From AP-15 sp963747735 (GTDB lineage: Bacteria; Pseudomonadota; Alphaproteobacteria; ATCC43930; CGMCC-115725), in contig CAVVGE010000002.1 in assembly GCA_963747735.1 (NCBI GenBank), positions 1-47,816 of the forward strand: a DNA stretch of 47,816 bases, written 5' to 3'. Numbering within the stretch: position 1 is the stretch's first letter; each line of letters opens with the position of its first letter. Position numbers and translations under genes: made by a program. The notes below the pieces were generated by a model. That model was given only the letters and a program-made list of their open reading frames with translations, ran no database searches and had not been told where the DNA came from. This document shows positions 9,130 to 17,753 of the stretch, one piece after another.

Positions 9130-9656
9130 GCACCCGAGGAAAGTGCCATCCGGGTCCTGGCGCCAGGTCGCCGCCCTGTTGTCATCGCCGAATACCGGTT
9201 CCGGAGTGTGTTTGCGCAGGGCGTAGAGCTGCTTGCCTTCCGGCGTCCGCGGGCGATAGGCCATGGCCTCGACCGGGGTTGGATTTTCCGGCGCTGGCGG
9301 GGCCGCGGCGAAGCGCTCGCTCAGGGATGGGTGATGGGACTGCCGGCCCAGGGCGATCATCGGCTCGATCCTGCCGCCGCGCAGGCCGCCACCGCGGCTT
9401 GCGCGTTGCAGCACTGCTCGAACCCGCCGCCGGCCACCGGCATGATCCGCGATTCGTCATCGGTCAGATTGATCTGATCGGCCGGGAGGGGACCCGCGAC
9501 GCGCGAACGATCGTCGCACGGCTGCGGGCACTTATCTCTTTCGCAATACCGGATGCCAGCCACCTGCGTAACCCCGAGCACCGCGACCTGCTGTTGTCGG
9601 GTCTGCGGCTTGCTCTGGGCGAGGCGGCGTGAGCCAGCCCGAACTCTCGCCGCCAT
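9130..9656 (-). pseudogene. Relic of an IS1182/IS5-like transposase
   Basis: Fragments of a DDE transposase are recognisable in two minus-strand frames. The first, near 9360-9500, has ADQINLTDDESRIMPVAGGG and CNAQAAVA. The second, below 9420, has GGRIEPMIALGRQSHHPSLSERF, TPVEAMAYRPRTPEGKQLYALRKHTPEPVFG. The two pieces are normally about 60 residues apart but are fused here, so there is an internal deletion as well as a frame change. The end after PVFG has been replaced by unrelated sequence. Confidence 0.6.
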
Positions 9657-9990
9657 CCTCGCCGCCGATGAGGCGGCCTATTCGCGTCTGATGAGCGCGG
9701 CGAGCGAAAAGATGCTCGGCCCCGACCATCATCGTCCTAGCCCGAAACGAGCCCGCGACCCCGTAGCCGCGGGCCGGGCAGGTCCTGGGATGACAGGATC
9801 GGCTCGACCCGCGTGCAGGCGACACAGTGTCCCGCGGCTCGGTCGCCGCAAATCGCCATAGGGCTTCTACCGCACTTCCCGATTGCCTCCCGGCCACGCC
9901 TTGTTCCGCTTGAAACCGGCAAGCAGACGTGTAAGCTCCCGGTGTGCTTCTAATTTTGCTCGGCCCCTTGTACAGTCTACGATCGGCATC
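9657..9990. other. Intergenic region upstream of the heme-sensor gene
   Basis: No gene is supported here. The region must contain the promoter for the sensor-kinase operon, but I cannot pick out a convincing -35/-10 or sigma-54 box. Confidence 0.4.
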
Positions 9991-10872
9991 ATGAAAATTC
10001 GAGCAAAGATCGATTTGGCAGTGCTGGCCGCCTTCGTCGTTGGATTGGGGCTCGCGGGCGGCGTCGCCTATACGCTGCTGAAGCGCAATGCGATCGCCGA
10101 GAGCGTGCAAAACGGCACGATCATCATGGAGACCGCTTCGGCTGTGCGCCACTACACCGAGGCCAATATCGATCCTCTGCTGAAAGAACAATTGAAAGTC
10201 CAATTCTTGCCGGAATCGATCCCGTTTTTTGCAGCTAAGGTGAATTTGCAGACGGTGGCCAAGAATTTGAATAATTACAACTACCGGGAACCGACCCTCA
10301 ACCCGATCAACGTCAACGACCAAGCGAACGACTGGGAAGCCGGTCTGATCGATGCCTTTCGCAACGACCCGGCGCTGGCGCAGTCGGTGACGGTTCGCAA
10401 CACGCCGGCCGGCGATTTTCTGGTGCTGGCGCGACCGCTCAAGGTCGGCAGCGCGGATTGCCTCTCCTGCCACGATACTCCGGCCAAGGCGCCGGCGACG
10501 ATGGTGGCGCTTTACGGCAGCGACCACGGGTTCGGCTGGAAAGTCGGCGACATCGTCGGCGCCCAGGTGGTCTCGATCCCGCTCCAGGTGCCGTTGGGCC
10601 GCGCCTACGCCGCGCTGTTATGGTTCATGGTGGCGCTGGCCGTGATCTTTCTGGTCGTCATCATCATTGTCGATCTGTTGCTGCGAGCCATCGTCGTCAA
10701 ACCGGTCGAAGAGATCTCGGATATGGCGAGCAAGGTCAGCCTCGGACAGATGGACGCGCCCGAACTCGTCCGTGACAGCAAGGACGAGATCGGTTCGCTG
10801 GCGGCTTCGTTCAATCGGATGCGGCGCAGCCTGCAAAATGCTATGAAGATGCTCGAAGGCCAGGCCGAATAG
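9991..10872 (+). CDS. DUF3365 heme-binding periplasmic sensor with HAMP domain
   Basis: This 293-residue inner-membrane protein has a transmembrane helix at residues ~9-30, a periplasmic DUF3365 (Tll0287-like) domain to ~205, a second helix at ~207-233 and a cytoplasmic HAMP linker at ~231-283. A c-type heme motif, C157-L-S-C160-H161, lies in the periplasmic part, and the family is known to bind heme and to sense redox state or gases. There is no kinase, cyclase or methyl-accepting module after the HAMP, so output must go to a partner. The obvious candidate is the Ser/Thr kinase whose GTG start lies 21 bases downstream. That functional link is inferred from operon structure. Confidence 0.85.
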   Translation: MKIRAKIDLAVLAAFVVGLGLAGGVAYTLLKRNAIAESVQNGTIIMETASAVRHYTEANIDPLLKEQLKVQFLPESIPFFAAKVNLQTVAKNLNNYNYREPTLNPINVNDQANDWEAGLIDAFRNDPALAQSVTVRNTPAGDFLVLARPLKVGSADCLSCHDTPAKAPATMVALYGSDHGFGWKVGDIVGAQVVSIPLQVPLGRAYAALLWFMVALAVIFLVVIIIVDLLLRAIVVKPVEEISDMASKVSLGQMDAPELVRDSKDEIGSLAASFNRMRRSLQNAMKMLEGQAE

Positions 10873-10893
10873 CGGGCCGAGGGACGTCGTCAG

Positions 10894-12255
10894 GTGGACA
10901 TCGGTACAACCGTCGGACGTTATCGTGTCGATCAGTGGCTCGCCTCGGGGGCGATGGGCGAAGTCTATCGCGCCTACGACCCGGTCATCGACCGGCCGGT
11001 GGCGATCAAGATCATCCGCCGCGAGTTGTTGGGCGGCAACGGCTCCGATCAGTGGATGGAGCGCTTCAAACGCGAAGCGCGGGCAGCCGGGCAGCGCTTT
11101 CACCCCAACATCGTCACGGTTCTCGATTTCGGCGAAGACAACGGATTGCCGTTTCTGGCGATGGAGTTCGTCGACGGCCCGAGCCTCGCCGGTTTGTTGA
11201 AAACCGCGGGTCCGCTGCCGCTCGACCGGTCGGCCGATATCATCGTCCAGGTCTTGAGCGGGTTGGGCTTTGCACATGAGAGCGGGATCGTCCACCGCGA
11301 CATCAAGCCGTCCAACATCCTCGTACCGCCGAACGGCCCGGTAAAGATCGCCGATTTCGGGATCGCGCGGACCGATGCATCCGATCTGACGGTGGTCGGC
11401 GACGTCCTCGGCACCCCGGCTTATGTGGCGCCGGAACAGCTGCGCGGCGAGCCGGTCGACGGACGCAGCGACCTGTTTGCCGCGGCGGTTATGCTGTTCG
11501 AGGCATTGACCGGCGTGAAACCGTTTCGCGCCAAGAGCCTGGCCGAGAGCATGGTGCTGATGGAGCGGCGCGGACCGGAGGACATCTGCGTATTGAACCC
11601 GCTCGTGCCCGCCGCATTGAAGCCGGTCATCGATCGCGCCCTCGCCTATGATCCCGCCGCGCGCTTTGCGTCGGCCGGCGAGTTTTCCCGGGCGATCACG
11701 GCGGTGGTCGTTCCCGCCCCGTTTGCTGCTCCCGCTCCGTTCCTCGCCTGCGCCAGCGCGCCGCCGCCCGCCGCGATCGCAGCGCCGCCGCGTGCGCGCA
11801 ATATTTGGGGCGCCGAACTGCTGAACGGGCTCGAACGCGCCCTTGCGACCGCCATCGGACCGGTCGCCTCGCTCGCCGTCAAGCAGGCGTCGCGGGCGAC
11901 CGACGATTTCGACGCGCTGTGCGCAACCCTGGCGGGCCACATCGACCGCGAGGACGAACGTCGCCGGTTTTTGCAGTCGGGCAGGCAGCTGGCGGTGCGG
12001 CTGCCTGACCAGACTTCGGCACCGGGGCTGAGATCGGTTGGCGGCACCGGCGCTCCCGCCGTTGCACCATTGCCGCCGCTCGCCACCCTTGCCGAGATCG
12101 AACAGCAGCTGACCCGCGTCATCGGGCCGATCGCGCGGCTCGTCATCAAGCGGCACCTGCGGAGCTTCGAGACCTTGCCGAGGCTCTATCAGGCTCTCGC
12201 CGCGGAGATTCCCGACGAGCGCGACCGTGCGGCCTTTCTCGGTTCCGTGAGATAA
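10894..12255 (+). CDS. Hanks-type Ser/Thr protein kinase with two C-terminal helical repeats
   Basis: This 453-residue protein has a complete eukaryotic-type kinase domain at residues ~9-265: glycine loop near 16-24 (LASGAMGEV), K39 (VAIKI), HRD 134-136, DFG 154-156 and a YVAPEQ activation-loop end. It should be active. After a Pro/Ala-rich linker come two related helical repeats of ~55 residues (ALATAIGPVASLAVKQ and QLTRVIGPIARLVIKR), which resemble a domain (DUF8082-like) found after bacterial STPKs. No transmembrane segment is seen, so it is cytoplasmic. The GTG at 10894 is the first start after the sensor gene. It is the second kinase of the T6SS locus; likely targets are TagH or other T6SS proteins (inference). 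Confidence 0.85.
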   Translation: MDIGTTVGRYRVDQWLASGAMGEVYRAYDPVIDRPVAIKIIRRELLGGNGSDQWMERFKREARAAGQRFHPNIVTVLDFGEDNGLPFLAMEFVDGPSLAGLLKTAGPLPLDRSADIIVQVLSGLGFAHESGIVHRDIKPSNILVPPNGPVKIADFGIARTDASDLTVVGDVLGTPAYVAPEQLRGEPVDGRSDLFAAAVMLFEALTGVKPFRAKSLAESMVLMERRGPEDICVLNPLVPAALKPVIDRALAYDPAARFASAGEFSRAITAVVVPAPFAAPAPFLACASAPPPAAIAAPPRARNIWGAELLNGLERALATAIGPVASLAVKQASRATDDFDALCATLAGHIDREDERRRFLQSGRQLAVRLPDQTSAPGLRSVGGTGAPAVAPLPPLATLAEIEQQLTRVIGPIARLVIKRHLRSFETLPRLYQALAAEIPDERDRAAFLGSVR

Positions 12256-12300
12256 CCGCAGATGATCGACCATCGCCGACGGGTGGGATGTAGCAACCGG

Positions 12301-13056
12301 ATGCCGCGACCAACGGTTTTGATCCGCCTGGCGGCTGGTGCCTTTGTGGCACTGTTCGCCGCCCTCGTGCCGGCGGCGGCCGGGGCGCCGACGGTGGCAA
12401 CGGCGACCTCGGCAACGGCGACTGCGGGTAATGCGGCGGCAGCCCCGGGGAATCGGGTGGCGGCGACCCCGGCGCTGGTTCGTCAGGTGCAGTTCCTGTT
12501 GTCCAGCATCGGGATCGACCCCGGACCGATCGACGGCGTGCCGCGCCAATTGACCAACGCCGCCGTCCATAAATTCGAGCAGCAGGCCGGCTTGCCGCTC
12601 GCGGATCTGGTCAGCAGCGGCCAGATTTCGACGGCACTTCTCGACCGCCTGCGCAAGGCGGCCGCGGGCGTCCTGCTGGGTACGCCGCAACCGCCGGCGG
12701 CGTCCGCCCCCTCATCCGCACCCCCGCCGGCCGCGACAGCGCCCGCCCCGGCTGCGCCGCCGCCGGCGGCCGCCGTGGCGCCGCCGGCCGCCGACCGTTT
12801 CGCCGCCTGCCCCTATGCAGCGGCGGATTTTCTGATCGGCGGCAAGCAATATACGCCCGATTCATTTCTGCAGACCGGGTTCGACGGATCGCTCGAAAAT
12901 GCGGTGCCCAGCCTCAGGGACCGGCTGCAGGAAGCGCGCGAGGTGGCGCAGGAGATCGGCGGTCCGGCGCTCAAAGAGGTGCAGCGGCAGGCGCGGGTGC
13001 TGAGCTATTTCGAGTGCCGGCTCAAGATCGCGCAGGGCACCGCGGCCAAGAATTGA
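12301..13056 (+). CDS. Exported protein with a peptidoglycan-binding-like domain
   Basis: This 251-residue protein has a signal peptide (residues ~6-28, LIRLAAGAFVALFAALVPAA). A PG_binding_1-like segment follows (~55-115; VRQVQFLLSSIGIDPGPIDG, AAVHKFEQQAGLP), the helical fold that holds cell-wall peptides. A long Pro/Ala linker then leads to a unique C-terminal region (~165-251) that contains cysteines. An ATG at 12262 is also in frame, but the ATG at 12301 places the signal peptide properly. It sits between the kinase and the PAAR-like gene, so a role in anchoring or licensing the T6SS at the wall is plausible but not shown. Confidence 0.7.
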   Translation: MPRPTVLIRLAAGAFVALFAALVPAAAGAPTVATATSATATAGNAAAAPGNRVAATPALVRQVQFLLSSIGIDPGPIDGVPRQLTNAAVHKFEQQAGLPLADLVSSGQISTALLDRLRKAAAGVLLGTPQPPAASAPSSAPPPAATAPAPAAPPPAAAVAPPAADRFAACPYAAADFLIGGKQYTPDSFLQTGFDGSLENAVPSLRDRLQEAREVAQEIGGPALKEVQRQARVLSYFECRLKIAQGTAAKN

Positions 13057-13122
13057 TTTCCCTGCCAGAATTGATCCCTGCCAGAATTGATCCCTGCCAG
13101 AATTGATCCCTGCCAGAATTGA
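13051..13122 (+). repeat. Tandem 16-bp repeat before the PAAR-like gene
   Basis: The unit aattgatccctgccag occurs in perfect head-to-tail copies at 13069-13084, 13085-13100 and 13101-13116. A variant copy precedes it (13051-13068, which includes the stop codon of the upstream gene) and a partial copy follows. The array ends shortly before the ribosome site of the next gene. Confidence 0.9.
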
Positions 13123-13142
13123 TTCCCGATGGAGGAAGAGCC

Positions 13143-13481
13143 ATGCCGATGCATGTCGTCAACGGGGCGTTGTTGGTCTGCACGCAAGGTGCGGCACCCT
13201 CGGCCCTGGTCGTGCTGGCGGAGCACCGCGAGCAGATTGAAGAGCAGTTTGCGGCCAACATCATGGACCACATTCCGCTGGCCAACATTCTACCGTTCGG
13301 CGCCTGCGTGGCTCTCGAAGGGCCGTGCGTTCCGGCGACCGTGGTGCCGTGGACGCCGGGTTCGCCAAACGTGATCCTCGACGAAGAACCGGCGCTCGAC
13401 GACACGTCGATCCTCACATGCCTGGTCGGCGGCATCATCACGGTGGTCGATCCGGGCCAGACGACAACCGAGATCCCGTGA
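13143..13481 (+). CDS. PAAR-like spike-tip protein (DUF4280 type)
   Basis: This 112-residue small protein of the DUF4280/PAAR-like family caps the VgrG spike and can carry effectors. Family features are the start MPMHVVNGALLVCTQG, the central NIMDHIPLANILPFGAC and the tail PWTPGSPNVIL with conserved cysteines and GQ near the end. The ATG at 13143 follows a strong ggaggaagag ribosome site. No extra C-terminal toxin domain is present, so any effector is probably separate. It faces the vgrG operon, whose last gene ends ten bases away on the other strand. Confidence 0.8.
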   Translation: MPMHVVNGALLVCTQGAAPSALVVLAEHREQIEEQFAANIMDHIPLANILPFGACVALEGPCVPATVVPWTPGSPNVILDEEPALDDTSILTCLVGGIITVVDPGQTTTEIP

Positions 13482-13490
13482 CCTCCCGGC

Positions 13491-14102
13491 TCAGGCGAGA
13501 ACGCGCGGAAAGGTGTCGGTGCGCTTGAAGATTTGCAGCCCGGTCGTCGGGAAGCGCTGCGACACGCGGCGCACGCTGCGCCGGGTGTCGCGCGTGGTGA
13601 TAACGAACAATTCGGGCGCATAATCGGTCGGGCTCGCGACTAGGCCGTCGACACCGGCGAGCCAGTAACCGATCATAAACACCAGCCCTTTGATATCGAC
13701 GACCTGATATTTCCGCAATGTCAGGTCGGGAAAATAGGGGCTCGTTTCGGCGAGCGGCAGGGGGATCTCGATCCGTCCCTCGATGCGCCCGCCCGCCGGC
13801 AGGCGGCGGGCCAGCGGCAGGACGGGGAGGACAATCCGCCGGTCGGTCGGCAAGGGTGCGGCGAATTTGCCGACAATGGCGTCACCGTCCTCGCCGAGGA
13901 TCGCGACGACTGCCTGCTCGTCCGCGCGCATCGCACCGCTCGCCGGGTCATAGCCGGGCGCGGCGTGCATCGCATAGACATCGGTATTGCCGCGATTTTC
14001 GAGCGTAAACGGGAACAGCAGCGCGCCGCCGATTTTCGACGGCTGGCAATTGAGCCGCAGGTCGGCGGCGGGCGGGGCGCCGCTGGTCGCCGCGGCGCTC
14101 AT
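13491..14102 (-). CDS. Hypothetical protein of the vgrG operon
   Basis: This 203-residue protein belongs to no family I recognise. It has no signal peptide or membrane segment. The sequence alternates beta-prone stretches (GGALLFPFTLENRGNTDVYAM, GGRIEGRIEIPLPLAETSP, KYQVVDIKGLVFMIGYWLAG), which suggests an Ig-like or beta-sandwich fold. Its ATG overlaps the stop codon of the preceding gene (ATGA), so translation is probably coupled. As the distal gene of vgrG-gene-gene it may be an effector, an immunity protein or an effector-loading adaptor; nothing in the sequence decides between them. Confidence 0.6.
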   Translation of the reverse strand: MSAAATSGAPPAADLRLNCQPSKIGGALLFPFTLENRGNTDVYAMHAAPGYDPASGAMRADEQAVVAILGEDGDAIVGKFAAPLPTDRRIVLPVLPLARRLPAGGRIEGRIEIPLPLAETSPYFPDLTLRKYQVVDIKGLVFMIGYWLAGVDGLVASPTDYAPELFVITTRDTRRSVRRVSQRFPTTGLQIFKRTDTFPRVLA

Positions 14103-14614
14103 ATGCCGTCGCCCCAATCGGGCCGGCCGGGATCGCTTGTTCCGGCAGCATTCCGGTTGGCTTGGCGCAACATCAGCAGCAGCACGTCCGCGCTCGCCGG
14201 CAGGCCCCACTCGCCGTGCGGCGGCCAGTCGGCCGGATCGTAGACGAGCGTGCTGCCGGCGCCGGTGCCGCGCCGGCTGCCACCGTCCCCGACGTGGTCG
14301 ATCGCGATGCCGGCGGGCGTGGCCGCGGCCAGATCGTCGGGCAGGACCCATGCATTGCGCGGCTCGGTCGGCGTAACGGGCTTAGTGATAATGAGCTTGC
14401 GGCCGAGCGCATCGCCCTCCCGTAGGACGGCTTCGCCAGCGGCGCCGTGGACAATCCGGCCGAGATCGGCAACGACGCCGGCGACAAAACGCATATCGCC
14501 GCCGGCAACCGCAATTCGGCCGGCGCCGATCGCGAAGCTGCCGTCGGCCGTGCGGAATACCCGGATTGCCTCGCCCGGTCGCGCGGTGAGGTTCGGCAGG
14601 ATCGAGTTCGCCAT
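14099..14614 (-). CDS. Hypothetical protein directly downstream of vgrG
   Basis: This 171-residue soluble protein has no recognised family and starts ten bases after the vgrG stop. The N-terminal half looks like short beta repeats (RVFRTADGSFAIGAGRIAV). The C-terminal half has VYDPADWPPHGEWGLPAS, then a leucine-rich segment and a Gly/Asp-rich tail. The position between vgrG and another unknown gene fits an adaptor or cargo, which is inference from context only. Confidence 0.6.
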   Translation of the reverse strand: MANSILPNLTARPGEAIRVFRTADGSFAIGAGRIAVAGGDMRFVAGVVADLGRIVHGAAGEAVLREGDALGRKLIITKPVTPTEPRNAWVLPDDLAAATPAGIAIDHVGDGGSRRGTGAGSTLVYDPADWPPHGEWGLPASADVLLLMLRQANRNAAGTSDPGRPDWGDGI

Positions 14615-14624
14615 CGCTGACCGC

Positions 14625-17322
14625 TCAATCGGGCGGGGTCAGCGTGTCGCCGGGATCGGCCGCGGTCGGTTCTTGCGGTGCGTCCACCTGCGGCATGATC
14701 GGCGGCGACGGTTCGGGACCGGCCGAATTGATCAGCACCATCGGCGCGGTGATGGCGATTGCGGCGGGTGTGATCACGATCGAGCTCTCGCCGACCACGA
14801 GCGAGATGTTTGTCGTCGCATTCAAGACGATCGTGCCGTCGATACCATTCGCGTCGATCGTTACCTGGCCGCCGGCGGAGGTGCTCCAATTGCCGCCGAT
14901 CTTCTGGTTCGCATCCTTCTTGACCTCGATTTCTTCATTCTGCTCGAGCAGAGTGAAGCGATTGCCGGACTGCGGCGAAAATTCCGGATCGCCGACGTGC
15001 AGATAGTAATGGCGATAGACCTTGGCGATGTAGTCGCCGCTGATCTCCGCCGGGTCTGTCTTTTTGCCGCCGACGGTCAGATGGCGGTCGGAACCGATGC
15101 TCTCATAGCGCTTGTCGAAGGCGGTGATGTCGAGGCGGTGCTGGGCGCGGATCAGATATTGCTCTTTGTCGCGCTGCTGAAGCGCAGCAGATGGAACCGC
15201 GCGGGCAACGCCGTGCCATCCGGTTTGGTCGTCGGCATGCTCCAGGTCTTGATGCCGCTGAGCGGCGGGTCGGATTTGACGGTATTTGGCAAGTCGGTCA
15301 GCTTGTCGAGTTGCGTGTCCTTCACTGAGGGATCGGGGAAGGGCAGATTGGTGGTGGTGCGGTCGGCGTTGTAGAGCCGCCCGGTGATCACCGGGCGCTC
15401 GGGATCCCCATCGAGAAAATCGACCAGCACCTCCTGGCCGATCCGCGGCAGAAACTGGATGCCGTAATGCCGCCCGGCCCAGCTTTCGACGACCCTGACC
15501 CAACAGGTGTTGCCGCCCGACGTCGTCGGCTTGTCCGGCTGCGCGAACGGAAACACCGGCGGCAGCTTGCTGTCGCCCTGCGGCGGTCCCGGATCCCACG
15601 GAAAGCGCACCCGCACGCGGCCGATCGCGTCGCAGTAAAGGTCCTGGTTCTTGGTGCTGACGCCGTCGGGACCGATCACGACCGCGGTATGCGGGCCGCG
15701 CGCGACCGGACGCGCGGCGAGCGGCAGCGGCAGATCGACGGGCGCCCTGGCCGGAACCGCGATCACGCCGACCGCGAATACTTGGATGTTCTTCTGGTCG
15801 AGGATCGCCTGCTTGAGATCGACACTGTATCCGAGCAGCGAAGATGCGGTACTGACCAATCCGCCGGCGGTCACGTCGAGTCCCGAGGCGGTGTTCGAAC
15901 TCGGCCGTCCAATACAACTCTCCGGGGGCCGGCGGGTTCGACCGGTCGAGCGCCGGGCTGCGGTTGACCGCCGGATAGATTTTTGCCGCCGCCGCCCTGG
16001 TCGCCCAGAGCGAGGTCCGCAACAGTGCATTATTCGAATAGTCCAAGGCATCGGCTTCCAGAGATGATACTGCTTTGAATACAGAATCTCGTAATTCTCC
16101 AATAATATCGTTTGTTGGCAGGTTCATATAAGTATAATCATTGGAAGTTATCGACAACGCATCGACGATGAAATCGTGGTCGACGATATCATTAAATGAT
16201 TTTTTTGTGTTGTCAGCAGGGTCGAAATTTTTATCTTTCTCGATGTGGAAATAATAACCGGAGGCAAAAGTGTTGTTCCTGGTGATGCAGGACAGGAGAA
16301 AGACCTCGGACTGGTTCTGCGACGCGGCGGTTTTGGCCGCCGCAGCAGCATCGGAAATCGGCGAAGAGCGGCTCGGCAAAGGCGGTGCTGCCGGCCCACT
16401 GCGTCTGTGCTGGGGCGCCGCCCTCCGCCTTGAGCAGATCTTCTGCCGGGTCGACCGCCCCATCCTTGTAATAGGGATGGGTCGGATCGAGATAATTGAA
16501 GCCACCGACCGCGACCCGGCGCTCCGGCGTGCGATATCGGCGCACCAGCTTGCCGATGTTGCCGATATCCGGATTGTCGTCGACGATGGTGACGTCGGTG
16601 TGGCCGACCACCGGGACTTTGCGGTCCCATTGCCCTTTCACGATCATCGTGCCGTTGAGAACCAGGCTTTCATCGCCCGGAGTATATCCAAAGTAATACC
16701 AGATGCCCAAGCGCGCCATGATCCGAAACATGAAATCGAGCGTGCTCTCACCGAACTGAACGCAATAATCCATCGACGGAAAGGGTTGCGGCGGACTGCT
16801 CAGGCTGGTGAGATCGACTTTTAGTTTTGGATAGCTCTTTTTTGCCTCGTCGCAGATGGCTTGAAGGATGTCGACGACGGTCTTGTTCTCGAACACGCGG
16901 TAGCAAATGTCGCGGCTCAATACCTTGACCCAAGGGACGATGCGCGCCCGATAGATGTGAAAGTCGCGAATATTGCCGAGCTGTGCCGGCAGCGCATGGG
17001 TGATGTCGATCCCGAGGATGTCCTCGAAGGTCTCGAACATCCCGGCGCGCTTGATGAAATCCTCGTCCTTGTCGGGTCGTGCGCCGATCGTCACGTGGGT
17101 GTCGATCAGCTTTATCGGATCGATCGGGGGCCGTGTCGCCCCCTCGGCGCCGCCGGCATCGCGCAACATGACGACGTCGTAGCCGAAGAGCCGCGAAATC
17201 CCCTCAACGCCGTCGATCTTGGCGAGCAGCAAAGGATCGCCCTCGAGCGCATTTTCCGACGCGTCCTCATTGAGGATCGTGTCGATGCGCAGAATGTGGT
17301 CCTGCTGGGAATAGCCGGCCAT
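14625..17322 (-). pseudogene. tssI: VgrG/TssI spike protein, three apparent frameshifts
   Basis: Joined across frames this is a full-length VgrG of about 895 residues. The start (ATG 17322) gives the gp27-like part: GVEGISRLFGYDVVML, YRARIVPWVKVLSRD, QFGESTLDFMFRIMARLGIWYYF. The frame changes near 16355 (into FLLSCITRNNTF), near 15895 (into LLGYSVDLKQA and CDAIGRVRVRFPWD, the classical gp5-like VRVRFPWD block) and near 15180 (into LDITAFDKRYES). It then runs through the beta-helix tail to 14625. No toxin domain is fused. All parts are conserved, so the breaks look recent or are assembly indels; as written, no functional VgrG can be made. Confidence 0.85.
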
Positions 17323-17753
17323 TGCAGCGTCCCTTGCTGGCGGTTCGGGTAGCGGTCCGGGGGTGGGGTCGCGGTAAGATCGACCATGCTGTCAAAATCG
17401 AATGCGCGCTCGCCGCGGCGCCGGCCGGCGACGCAATGCACGGGCCGCGGGAAAGCATCGCACTGCTCTTTCGGTCGCACAATCGTCGAAACTCGGCGGT
17501 CTTAACTCGGCGCACGCCGCGCCGATCCTATACCGCGAAAAAGCGATCGGGAAATCGTGCGCGACCGCGGCAGGCGACCGCGGCCAACGTCGATCCGAAA
17601 ACCCGGATTTTCGTTTTTGCGCGATCCATCCCGCGCCGGCGGACCTGCAGCTCTATGTCCCGGGCTCAACTCTTTTTAACTTCTTCTCGGCTGGTTTTTT
17701 CGGCTATTCTGCGTTCAACGAGCACCGGGCTCGACTTGGTGCAGGAATTGCCG
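17323..17753. promoter_or_regulatory. Divergent promoter region between vgrG and tagH
   Basis: These 431 bases separate two divergent T6SS operons and should hold both promoters. Open frames cross it but give arginine-rich, non-conserved translations. An AT-richer patch near 17640-17720 (ctctttttaacttcttctc, ggttttttcggc) lies just before tagH. I cannot assign a specific sigma-factor box. Confidence 0.4.

Noticed and set aside
10618..12690. 690-codon open frame on - opposite the sensor and kinase genes
   Set aside because: It is the antisense shadow of high-GC genes; its translation is Arg/His-rich with no family motifs, while the + strand has a complete kinase.
13051..13122. CRISPR array
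   Set aside because: The repeat units are contiguous without spacers and only 16 bp long, so this is a simple tandem repeat. No cas genes are present.
14625..17322. Evolved VgrG with a fused toxin domain
   Set aside because: After the beta-helix tail only a short Pro/Asp-rich end remains; no extra domain follows.
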